DNA from: Syntrophomonadaceae bacterium
GTDB taxonomy: Bacteria; Bacillota; Syntrophomonadia; Syntrophomonadales; Syntrophomonadaceae
Reading direction: 5' to 3'
NCBI GenBank assembly: GCA_012522705.1
Contig: JAAYJY010000254.1
Span: 1 to 5,416 of the forward strand
Length of the DNA: 5,416 nucleotides
Below are positions 1-5,085 of the stretch, one piece after another. Numbering within the stretch: position 1 is the stretch's first letter; every line of letters starts with the position of its first letter. Position numbers and translations under genes: made by a program. The notes below the pieces were generated by a model. It saw only the letters and a list, made by a program, of their open reading frames with translations, did no database searches and was not told where the DNA came from.

Positions 1-719
1 ACGCTGGCATGAAGCCCAACGCGGCAGTACTTGTGGCCACCCTCCGCGCCCTCAAGAATCATGGCGGGGTAGCCAAGGACAAGCTGGGCGAGTCCAACCT
101 GGCAGCTCTGGAGAAGGGCGCCGAGAACCTGGAGAAACACCTGGAAAACCTTAACCTGTTTGGAGTGCCGGTAGTGGTGGCTCTGAACGAATTTCCCGGT
201 GACCGTTCCGAAGAAATTGAAATGGTTATGAGCAAGTGTGCCGCTTTAGGGGCTGATATGGCTGTATCCCGGGTTTGGCGAGAAGGCGGACAGGGTGGTG
301 AGGAACTGGCCCGTAAAGTCATGGCGGCAGCAGAGCAAGATACTGCCTTCAAGTTCCTTTACGACCTGGAGGTGCCGCTCAAGAACAAGCTCGAAAATAT
401 ATGCCTCCGCATATACGGGGCGGATGGAGTTACATACAGTAAGGCAGCGGAAAACATGTTGGCCCGCTATGAAGAGATGGGTTATGGTCACCTGCCCATA
501 TGTATCGCCAAGACCCAGTATTCGTTGTCGGATAATATGAGTGCGGTGGGCAGACCTCGTGGCTTCATCGTCAACATCCGGGAAGTCCGGTTATCGGCCG
601 GGGCAGGTTTTATCGTGGCCATCGCGGGAGATATCATGACCATGCCGGGGCTGAGCAAGGTCCCGGCCGCTGAGAAGATCGACATCATGCCGGATGGAGA
701 GATTGTGGGTCTGTTTTAA
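1..719 (+). CDS. fhs: Formate--tetrahydrofolate ligase, C-terminal part (5' end off window)
   Basis: This cytosolic enzyme joins formate to tetrahydrofolate with ATP, giving 10-formyl-tetrahydrofolate; it feeds purine synthesis and, in acetogens, the methyl branch of the Wood-Ljungdahl pathway. The reading frame is open from nucleotide 3 and ends at TAA 717-719, about 238 residues. The family is usually about 555-560 residues, so roughly 320 N-terminal residues, including the ATP-binding P-loop, lie upstream. The ATG at position 9 is internal, not the start. Visible hallmarks are the family signature VATLRALKNHGG (nt 33-68), then YGADGV, MGYGHLPICIAKTQYS, the GRPRGF and REVRLSAGAGF blocks, MTMPGL, and the typical end GLF. 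No frameshift or missing block is seen. A hairpin overlaps the stop codon and a terminator follows at 783-829, so it is probably the last gene of its transcript. Identity is essentially certain; whether it serves acetogenesis, formate use or biosynthesis cannot be told from here. Confidence 0.97.
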   Translation, partial: AGMKPNAAVLVATLRALKNHGGVAKDKLGESNLAALEKGAENLEKHLENLNLFGVPVVVALNEFPGDRSEEIEMVMSKCAALGADMAVSRVWREGGQGGEELARKVMAAAEQDTAFKFLYDLEVPLKNKLENICLRIYGADGVTYSKAAENMLARYEEMGYGHLPICIAKTQYSLSDNMSAVGRPRGFIVNIREVRLSAGAGFIVAIAGDIMTMPGLSKVPAAEKIDIMPDGEIVGLF

Positions 720-736
720 ATACAGATTTAAAACAG
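711..736 (+). other. Perfect stem-loop spanning the fhs stop codon
   Basis: CTGTTTTAAAT (711-721) and ATTTAAAACAG (726-736) are exact reverse complements, giving an 11-bp stem with a 4-nt loop ACAG. The fhs TAA stop (717-719) lies in the 5' arm. No T-run follows, so it is not a standard intrinsic terminator; that role is filled by the hairpin at 783-829. It could protect or punctuate the 3' end of the fhs mRNA, or be a protein-binding palindrome. The structure is plain in the sequence; the role is unknown. Confidence 0.6.
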
Positions 737-782
737 CTGGATAATCGTTGGATATGATCACTGGTATAACAGAATAATTAAT

Positions 783-829
783 AGCCCTTTGCCACAGACT
801 CGTAAGTAGTTGGAGGCAAGGGGCTTTTT
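783..829 (+). terminator. Rho-independent terminator after fhs
   Basis: AGCCCTTTGCC (783-793) pairs with GGCAAGGGGCT (815-825), an 11-bp stem with one G-T wobble and a 21-nt loop, followed directly by a T-run (825-829). It lies 64 bp after the fhs stop. Read on the minus strand, the same stem is followed by the AT-rich ATTAATTATT, so it could also help to end folE transcription arriving from the other side. Confidence 0.85.
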
Positions 830-842
830 CATGTCATTTATT

Positions 843-862
843 AAATAGCCTCCGGCCTATTT
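843..862 (-). other. Weak stem-loop at the folE stop codon
   Basis: On the minus strand AAATAG (862-857) pairs with CTATTT (848-843), with a further two G-C pairs possible if one base is bulged. The folE TAG stop (859-857) is the end of the 5' arm. No proper T-run follows. It may contribute to 3'-end formation of folE, but the stem is short and AT-rich. Confidence 0.3.
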
Positions 863-1426
863 TTGGATGAGGGCGAACAGCTCGGCCCGGGTTTCGGCCC
901 GGGTTTCGAATATTCCCCGTACTGCCGAGGTTACCGTCATGGAACCTGGTTTCTTTACCCCGCGCATGGTCATACACATGTGCTCGGCCTGGATAATTAC
1001 CCCGGCGCCATTGGGCTTAAGAGTCTGGAAAATACAGTCGGCGATCTGCGAGGTCAACCTTTCCTGTAGTTGGGGCCTTCTGGCATAAGCCTCCACCACC
1101 CGGGCCAGTTTACTTATCCCTACAACCTTGCCGCCTTTCGGGATGTAGGCGACATGGGCCCAACCATAGAAAGGCAGAAAATGGTGTTCGCACATGGAGT
1201 AGACCGGGATGTCTTTGACCAGGATCAATTCATCATGATACTCGGTAAAGGAAACATCCAACAATTCGCGGGGATCCATTTGCATGCCGCTAAAGATCTC
1301 CTCGTACATGCGGGCTACGCGGCGGGGGGTATTGGCCACCCCTTCGCGGTCCGGATCTTCACCGATGGCCTCCAGAATCTGTCTGAAGGCCGATTCGATT
1401 TTAGCCGTGTCAATCATATGTCTCAC
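857..1426 (-). CDS. folE: GTP cyclohydrolase I (FolE)
   Basis: The enzyme converts GTP to 7,8-dihydroneopterin triphosphate plus formate, the first step of tetrahydrofolate synthesis, as a cytosolic homodecamer. The 189-residue product has the length of the B. subtilis enzyme (MtrA, about 190). Visible blocks: EAIGEDPDREG (19-29), TPRRVARMY (33-41), the active-site motif SMCEHHFLPFYG (77-88), YIPKGGKVVGISKLAR (94-109), RPQLQERLT (117-125), AEHMCMTMRGVKKPG (147-161) and TVTSAVRG (164-171). By family comparison Cys79, His82 and Cys151 are the zinc ligands and His81 is catalytic; all are present. The chosen start is GTG at 1426, with GGAGGA (1440-1435) 8 nt upstream. An ATG three codons later (1417), with AGGTGA just before it, is an alternative. 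A 12-bp tandem duplication codes for ETRA-ETRA near the C-terminus. The gene converges on fhs; the trmO-like gene lies 97 bp upstream on the same strand with no obvious terminator between, so co-transcription is possible. Confidence 0.97.
   Translation of the reverse strand: MRHMIDTAKIESAFRQILEAIGEDPDREGVANTPRRVARMYEEIFSGMQMDPRELLDVSFTEYHDELILVKDIPVYSMCEHHFLPFYGWAHVAYIPKGGKVVGISKLARVVEAYARRPQLQERLTSQIADCIFQTLKPNGAGVIIQAEHMCMTMRGVKKPGSMTVTSAVRGIFETRAETRAELFALIQK
882..908. repeat. 12-bp tandem repeat inside folE
   Basis: The unit TCGGCCCGGGTT occurs at 882-893 and 894-905, followed by TCG (906-908), about 2.25 perfect copies. On the minus strand it encodes ETRA twice (FolE residues 174-181). 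The unit is a multiple of three, so the frame is kept. From memory of the B. subtilis protein the C-terminus is of equal length there, so this need not be an insertion. Confidence 0.85.
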
Positions 1427-1446
1427 CTAAACAATCCTCCGTTTAG
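1427..1446 (-). promoter_or_regulatory. folE ribosome binding site displayed in a small hairpin loop
   Basis: On the minus strand CTAAAC (1446-1441) and GTTTAG (1432-1427) can pair as a 6-bp stem around the 8-nt loop GGAGGATT, which is the folE Shine-Dalgarno sequence. The GTG start follows the stem immediately. The remaining folE-trmO gap (1447-1523) shows no convincing promoter or terminator. The stem is AT-rich and may be chance; the ribosome binding site itself is clear. Confidence 0.35.
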
Positions 1447-1523
1447 TCAGATTTAATTAACGTAACGCATCACTTCAGTCCTCGTAATAGGGGTGCGGAA
1501 AGGGAATCTGGCCAATCTATCAT

Positions 1524-2333
1524 TCAGGCTGAAGTATATTCCACATCGAACAAATCATCGTCACTCAGGGTTAAGTATCCGTCATCGTCCAGGTCCTGTA
1601 ACGCGGTTATCTTAAGCACGCGGTCCCGGTCAGTCCATATGGATGCCGGCAGTCGGTCGGAGGCTGTAAACGCGAATCGGGCCGGGTTGGCCAGTCGAGC
1701 CCGGCTGAGGCCCTGGATCGTATCTGCCAAGCAGGGTGGACCTTGGACTGATACCAGCAGGTCAGGGCGATTGATGTGCCCCATATAATGGTCGGCAATC
1801 ATAATCATACGGACCGCCAGTAACAACTCAGGACATGCTTCCTGATGGTGGTTCAGGGCCAATTTGTAAAAATGGTTGCGACGCATCGCCTCATCGTGGG
1901 CACGGATATAGGGAGTTTGGGGCGAAAAGACAATATCCTGATCGTAATAGGATTTAATATCTACTACCGGAGTGCCATCGACGGCATCCAAACCAATTAC
2001 GCGCAGTGAATTCCCCTGGACCACTTCCAGCCTGACCAGGGTCAAAGCGATGGGATTGGGACGATTGGGGGATCTCAGTCCAAAGACACCATACTCGGGG
2101 ATATCCGGATTGAACCGGCGGGGAACAGTCTTTAGAAGCCGACGGTCGGACTTATGAAACCAGAGCAGAACCCAGAGATGGGAGTTTTCCCCGATCCTTT
2201 CCAGTGCTTCATGGTATTCGGGCCGGATATCGATCCAAGCGGGTCGGCCCGGGGGGAGATAGTCGTCAAGACTGGCGAGGGGGGATCTCACATATCCAAT
2301 CGGTTTTAAAATTATGCCGGTATCAATTATCAT
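1524..2333 (-). CDS. trmO: TsaA/TrmO-type tRNA m6t6A37 methyltransferase-like protein with C-terminal FmdE-like domain
   Basis: The N-terminal half is a TsaA (UPF0066) domain, the family of TrmO, which uses S-adenosylmethionine to N6-methylate t6A37 in certain threonine tRNAs. Seen with the 269-residue start: PIGYVRSPL (11-19), GVFGLRSPNRPNPIALT (82-98) and DGTPVVDIKSYY (119-130), the usual conserved blocks. From about residue 150 the protein no longer matches the TrmO C-terminal domain as I know it. Instead HQEACPELLLAVR (163-175) and GPPCLADTIQGL (198-209) resemble the two cysteine motifs of the FmdE family, with the second metal-site His replaced by Glu165. The acidic tail contains an EF-hand-like loop (247-258). 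Start: ATG 2333 has AAAGGA 8 nt upstream; the longer frame from ATG 2387 (287 residues) has no visible ribosome binding site. The TsaA identity is firm, the FmdE resemblance moderate, and the substrate of this fusion is unproven. The gene is divergent from rluB. Confidence 0.87.
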   Translation of the reverse strand: MIIDTGIILKPIGYVRSPLASLDDYLPPGRPAWIDIRPEYHEALERIGENSHLWVLLWFHKSDRRLLKTVPRRFNPDIPEYGVFGLRSPNRPNPIALTLVRLEVVQGNSLRVIGLDAVDGTPVVDIKSYYDQDIVFSPQTPYIRAHDEAMRRNHFYKLALNHHQEACPELLLAVRMIMIADHYMGHINRPDLLVSVQGPPCLADTIQGLSRARLANPARFAFTASDRLPASIWTDRDRVLKITALQDLDDDGYLTLSDDDLFDVEYTSA

Positions 2334-2401
2334 CGGATCATTCCTTTCATCGTCCTTCATTATATCAGATAGATCGGTATTCGCCATGGTGTCGGAGCCG
2401 G

Positions 2402-2427
2402 CGGCAGAATTATTGTATATTCTGCCG
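2402..2427. promoter_or_regulatory. Operator-like inverted repeat between trmO-like gene and rluB
   Basis: CGGCAGAAT (2402-2410) and ATTCTGCCG (2419-2427) are exact reverse complements separated by 8 bp (TATTGTAT). The repeat sits in the divergent intergenic region and overlaps the -35 element and spacer of the candidate rluB promoter. No T-run follows on either strand, so a terminator is unlikely. Its size and symmetry fit a binding site for a dimeric repressor; the regulator is unknown. Confidence 0.5.
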
Positions 2428-2441
2428 AAAAAGGGTATATT
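2413..2441 (+). promoter_or_regulatory. Candidate sigma-A-type promoter for rluB
   Basis: TTGTAT (2413-2418) and TATATT (2436-2441) are 17 bp apart, with the -10 box one base off consensus and the -35 box matching only in TTG. Transcription would begin near 2448, leaving a short leader before the rluB ribosome binding site (AGGGGG, 2461-2466). A second possible -10 (GATAAT, 2447-2452) has no good -35. No equally convincing minus-strand promoter for the trmO-like gene was found, although TACAAT (2417-2412) in the repeat loop could be a -10. Confidence 0.4.
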
Positions 2442-2472
2442 GATTTGATAATACTTTTCCAGGGGGTTTGGG

Positions 2473-3186
2473 ATGAGGCTGGCAAAATACCTGGCCCAGT
2501 CGGGGGTAGCCTCCCGCCGCCATGCGGAGGATTTAATAAGAGCGGGTCAAGTCACAGTAAATGGCACAGTGGTCACAGAAGTGGTAACACTGGTGGATCC
2601 CAAGACCGATAGTATTAAGGTCGGCAACCGACGGCTGTATGCTGAGCCGTTGTTCTACGTACTCCTCAACAAACCGGCCGGGTATATCTCCACAGCTCAT
2701 GATCCTCAAGGACGCCCCACGGTAATAGAGTTGACGGCTGACTTGCCGGTCCGGCTGCACCCCGTGGGGAGGCTGGACTTTGATACGGAAGGTTTGTTGT
2801 TGCTAACCAATGATGGGGAATTTACCAATTTGGTGACCCACCCCCGCTACCAGATAGATAAGAAATACTTGGTGAAGGTCAAGGGATATGTGACCGATGA
2901 AGAGGCTGCCCATCTGCAGCAGGGAGTGGAGGTGGAGGACGGTATGACCGCCCCGGCCATAATAAAGCTCCGGAACCGTAACCAGATGTTCACGGAGATG
3001 GAGATCACCATTCACGAAGGGCGCAAACGCCAGGTCAAACGCATGTGCGCTGCGGTGGGACACCCGGTGGTAAATTTGACCCGGACCGGTTTGGGTTTTC
3101 TGGAGCTGGGCCCCTTGAAAACGGGGGAATACCGATTATTGAGCTCGGATGAAGTCGAAGGGATAAAAATGGCGGCGTGGGGTTAA
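2473..3186 (+). CDS. rluB: 23S rRNA pseudouridine synthase, RluB/RsuA family
   Basis: The enzyme isomerises a uridine to pseudouridine in ribosomal RNA; RluB of E. coli and B. subtilis acts on 23S rRNA in the peptidyl-transferase region. The 237-residue product has an N-terminal S4 RNA-binding domain (RLAKYLAQSGVASRRHAE, 2-19, through VNG at 29-31), the LLNKPAGYISTAHD block (64-77), and the catalytic motif GRLDFDTEGLLLLTNDG (99-115) with nucleophile Asp102. HPRYQIDKKY (123-132) and EGRKRQVKRM (182-191) complete the family pattern. Length is close to the B. subtilis protein. ATG 2473 has AGGGGG six bases upstream and begins directly with the S4 domain. It faces away from the trmO-like gene, with an inverted repeat and candidate promoter between. 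Family membership is certain; RluB rather than another RsuA-family specificity is inferred from length and from what is usual in Bacillota. A perfect palindrome overlaps the stop codon. Confidence 0.93.
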   Translation: MRLAKYLAQSGVASRRHAEDLIRAGQVTVNGTVVTEVVTLVDPKTDSIKVGNRRLYAEPLFYVLLNKPAGYISTAHDPQGRPTVIELTADLPVRLHPVGRLDFDTEGLLLLTNDGEFTNLVTHPRYQIDKKYLVKVKGYVTDEEAAHLQQGVEVEDGMTAPAIIKLRNRNQMFTEMEITIHEGRKRQVKRMCAAVGHPVVNLTRTGLGFLELGPLKTGEYRLLSSDEVEGIKMAAWG

Positions 3187-3197
3187 GGTTAACCCCA
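3178..3197 (+). other. Perfect palindrome over the rluB stop codon
   Basis: TGGGGTTAA (3178-3186) and TTAACCCCA (3189-3197) are exact reverse complements two bases apart. As RNA this gives an 8-bp stem with a 4-nt loop (AGGT). The rluB TAA (3184-3186) lies in the 5' arm and loop. There is no T-run after it (AATGCGG follows), so transcription probably continues. The rest of the 107-bp gap before 3294 shows no terminator and no convincing promoter. Confidence 0.55.
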
Positions 3198-3293
3198 ATG
3201 CGGCAATCAAGGCCGGTGAAGCCGGATAGGCAGGAAACGGCCCGGTACGATGGAACTAATCGTATTTATACATATACTAGGAGGGATAGGCTC

Positions 3294-3725
3294 TTGGCAC
3301 AGGTAAAGGCAAAGATACGCTTTGATTATCCCGGCAGGGCGAAACCGGGAAAGTTTTTCGGAAAAAAGAATATTGAACAACTGGCCGACCATAACCGCCA
3401 GGAAAAGGTATCCAAGATGCGTAATGTTCCAATACAGGGGGTGCGCATCGATGACATCGATATGAGCCAGGATATCTACATACTGGTCGATGACATCTCA
3501 GGATCCAGGATAGCCTATGCACCCGTGATCATCACATTTGGAGCCGATAAGATTGATGAATTGATAAAGTTTGCAGTTATGGAGGAGTTCAGGACTATTG
3601 AGATAATAGAACCGGAAGAATTGCTACTGGCTAAGGGTGAAACAGAAAAGCTTTTATTTAGAGTCAGCGAAGAATTATCCGGCTACCGCCAGCATTTGAT
3701 GCGGCTAATGGACGATTGGAGATGA
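3294..3725 (+). CDS. Protein of unknown function (143 aa), basic N-terminus and acidic C-terminal half
   Basis: I do not recognise this protein. The frame is open from further upstream, but TTG 3294 is the best start: AGGAGGG (3279-3285) lies 8 nt before it, and the codons upstream simply read through that site. The product begins MAQVKAKIRFDYPG. Residues 1-45 are rich in Lys and Arg with few acids (GRAKPGKFFGKKN), suggesting contact with nucleic acid or another polyanion. Residues 50-143 alternate hydrophobic strands and acidic helices (DISGSRIAYAPVIITFGADK, then FRTIEIIEPEELL), typical of a small soluble alpha/beta domain. There is no signal peptide, membrane segment or cysteine. It ends with TGA 3723-3725, 33 bp before larB, so the two are probably co-transcribed. 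A role linked to rluB or larB is only guilt by association. Codon use and clear ribosome binding site make a real gene likely. Confidence 0.78.
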   Translation: MAQVKAKIRFDYPGRAKPGKFFGKKNIEQLADHNRQEKVSKMRNVPIQGVRIDDIDMSQDIYILVDDISGSRIAYAPVIITFGADKIDELIKFAVMEEFRTIEIIEPEELLLAKGETEKLLFRVSEELSGYRQHLMRLMDDWR

Positions 3726-3758
3726 TCGGGACACGAGATAGAGGGAGGGCTGAGGGTT

Positions 3759-4511
3759 ATGAATAAGCATCGTCTGAAAATGATCCTGGAACAGGTTCAG
3801 GACGGGCATCTGGATGTGAATGATGCCTGTCGAATGTTTGAGACGTTGCCATTTGAGGATCTGGGCTTTGCCAAATTGGATACCCATCGCGCCGTCAGAG
3901 ATAACTTTCCGGAGGTGGTTTTTTGTGAAGGCAAGACCGTCGAGCAGATAGTGACCATCTTCCAACGATTATACCTGGAAAATGATCTGGTCATCGGTAC
4001 CCGGGTGGAGTCCAAGGTCTATGCGGCAGTGCGGGAACAGATACCTGAGATCCAATACCAAGAGCCGGCTGGGGTACTATATGCCCGACGTACGCCGGCG
4101 GTGCCCTTCGGGGCGGCGACCGTCATATCAGCTGGAACCGCAGATCTCCCGGTGGCGGAGGAAGCCGCCGTCTGTTTGGAGATAATGGGGGTCAAGGTGG
4201 GGCGGGTTTACGATGTGGGAGTAGCCGGTATCCACCGGCTCTTAAACGAGGTCCAGACTATAAACCAATCCCAGGTGGTAATAGTGGTAGCCGGGATGGA
4301 AGGAGCTCTGGCCAGTGTGGTGGGAGGCCTGACCAAACGACCGGTAATAGCCGTTCCCACCAGTGTCGGTTATGGAGCCAGTTTTAATGGCCTGGCAGCC
4401 TTGCTAACTATGCTGAACAGTTGCGCCGGCGGAGTCGGAGTGGTTAACATCGATAATGGGTACGGAGCGGCAGCTTTGGCGGTAGCCATACTAAGGACAT
4501 TTAACGGATAA
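3759..4511 (+). CDS. larB: Nickel-pincer cofactor biosynthesis protein LarB (NaAD carboxylase/hydrolase)
   Basis: LarB carboxylates the pyridinium ring of nicotinic acid adenine dinucleotide at C5 and cleaves off AMP, giving the first intermediate of the nickel-pincer nucleotide used by lactate racemase LarA and related enzymes. The 250-residue product matches the usual length (246 in L. plantarum). Visible: a helical N-terminus, DTHRAVRDNFPEVVF (41-55), then a PurE-like domain with SAGTADLPVAEEAA (124-137), DVGVAGIHRLL (152-162), VVAGMEGALASVVGGL (176-191), PVIAVPTSVGYGASFNG (195-211), MLNSCAGGV (218-226) and NIDNGYGA (230-237). Cys222 of the LNSC motif corresponds to the cysteine reported to bind the substrate covalently in L. 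plantarum LarB. ATG 3759 has GGAGG ten bases upstream. larC, larE and larA are not in the window, so partners must be further downstream or elsewhere; an orphan larB is possible. Older annotations call this family AIR carboxylase-like. Confidence 0.97.
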   Translation: MNKHRLKMILEQVQDGHLDVNDACRMFETLPFEDLGFAKLDTHRAVRDNFPEVVFCEGKTVEQIVTIFQRLYLENDLVIGTRVESKVYAAVREQIPEIQYQEPAGVLYARRTPAVPFGAATVISAGTADLPVAEEAAVCLEIMGVKVGRVYDVGVAGIHRLLNEVQTINQSQVVIVVAGMEGALASVVGGLTKRPVIAVPTSVGYGASFNGLAALLTMLNSCAGGVGVVNIDNGYGAAALAVAILRTFNG

Positions 4512-4514
4512 AGG

Positions 4515-4561
4515 CATCCCCCTGGGCATAAGATAGAGGAGGAATATGTTCCGGGGGGATG
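4515..4561 (+). promoter_or_regulatory. Hairpin in the larB-4566 gap that could mask a ribosome binding site
   Basis: CATCCCCCTGGG (4515-4526) can pair with TCCGGGGGGATG (4550-4561) over 12 positions, ten Watson-Crick and two G-U, enclosing a 23-nt loop. The 3' arm contains GGGGGG (4553-4558), the only Shine-Dalgarno-like sequence correctly spaced (7 nt) for ATG 4566. The loop carries a canonical AGGAGG (4537-4542), which is too far from 4566 and only 3 nt from a 7-codon frame at ATG 4546. No T-run follows. Translational control of the downstream gene is inferred, not shown. Confidence 0.45.
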
Positions 4562-4565
4562 GTTT

Positions 4566-5057
4566 ATGAAGGATTTAATTGACCGGGTGGAAAAAGGCCT
4601 GATAAGGTTTGTCGTTATAGGGATAGTCATAATGGTTGTAGTGCAGGGGTTTATGTCGGTCGACCCCCTGCGTCTTTACCTCAGTTGGGGAGAAAGGATG
4701 GAGGGTGAACAGCTGCAATTGCCGGTGGCGGCCAACAAAACTGAGACGGTTGATCCCGATGTGGAGGAAGCGGCCGTATCCCCTCGGGCCCGTTTGGTCC
4801 TGGAGATAAGCCATTTTTCATCCCTGCCCAGAGCCAAAGTACTGGTTAACGGCTCAGAAAGAGCCGCCTTCAACGGTAAACAGATCAGCCTGGCAGTCCA
4901 GGCCGGTGACAAGGTGGAGATAGATGCTACCGCCTACAACTTCCCCATCGAATTCAGTGTTGAAGCAATATCTTCCAATCTGGTTTTCCCTGAAAAAAGC
5001 CAGAAATATACGACCAACCAGACAGTGGTCATGGTGGGCCGAGTTATAGTAAAATGA
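4566..5057 (+). CDS. Membrane-anchored protein of unknown function (163 aa)
   Basis: I do not recognise the family. The N-terminus (MKDLIDRVEKGLIR) is short and charged, followed by one hydrophobic segment at about residues 15-32 (FVVIGIVIMVVVQGFM). There is no lipobox cysteine or obvious cleavage site, so an uncleaved anchor with the C-terminus outside the membrane is likely. Residues 45-75 look like a flexible acidic linker. Residues 76-163 alternate short hydrophobic strands (RARLVLEISHF, KVLVNGS, ISLAVQAGDKVEIDA, IEFSVEAIS, TVVMVGRVIV), suggesting a small beta-sandwich. ATG 4566 is the only reasonable start: no other start codon lies upstream in frame after the larB stop. Its ribosome binding site (GGGGGG) is inside the arm of a predicted hairpin. 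The gene lies 54 bp after larB and 28 bp before the HutP-family gene, consistent with one transcript. Any link to nickel cofactor use is speculative. Confidence 0.82.
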   Translation: MKDLIDRVEKGLIRFVVIGIVIMVVVQGFMSVDPLRLYLSWGERMEGEQLQLPVAANKTETVDPDVEEAAVSPRARLVLEISHFSSLPRAKVLVNGSERAAFNGKQISLAVQAGDKVEIDATAYNFPIEFSVEAISSNLVFPEKSQKYTTNQTVVMVGRVIVK

Positions 5058-5085
5058 TACCAACGCAGGTCAGGAGGTGCATCTC

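Noticed and set aside
59..352. 97-codon minus-strand frame opposite fhs
   Set aside because: Serine/arginine/proline-rich composition typical of a shadow frame; the fhs frame on the plus strand is unmistakable.
1070..1456. 128-codon plus-strand frame opposite folE
   Set aside because: It is antisense to a certain gene, lacks family features, and its codons follow from the folE sequence.
1454..1460. AT-rich TTAATTAA region before folE as a promoter -10
   Set aside because: No acceptable -35 box lies 16-18 bp upstream on the minus strand, so a promoter cannot be supported.
1523..1533. TTCAG-G-CTGAA palindrome over the trmO-like stop codon
   Set aside because: As RNA only four pairs can form around a three-base loop; too weak to count as a third clear stop-codon hairpin.
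2334..2387. Longer start (ATG 2387) for the trmO-like gene, adding 18 residues
   Set aside because: No ribosome binding site precedes it, and the added residues (MANTDLSDIM...) are outside the TsaA domain. ATG 2333 has AAAGGA at the right distance. The longer form is not excluded.
2204..2443. 79-codon plus-strand frame across the trmO-like start and the divergent gap
   Set aside because: Mostly antisense to the trmO-like gene and without domain or ribosome-site support.
3212..3225. GCCGG-TGAA-GCCGG short direct repeat in the rluB-3294 gap
   Set aside because: Five-base repeats are expected by chance and show no array or regulator-site pattern.
3177..3293. Upstream in-frame starts (GTG 3177, ATG 3198) for the 3294 gene
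   Set aside because: GTG 3177 overlaps rluB and neither has a ribosome binding site. The extra residues would be encoded by the intergenic gap, including the AGGAGGG that serves TTG 3294.
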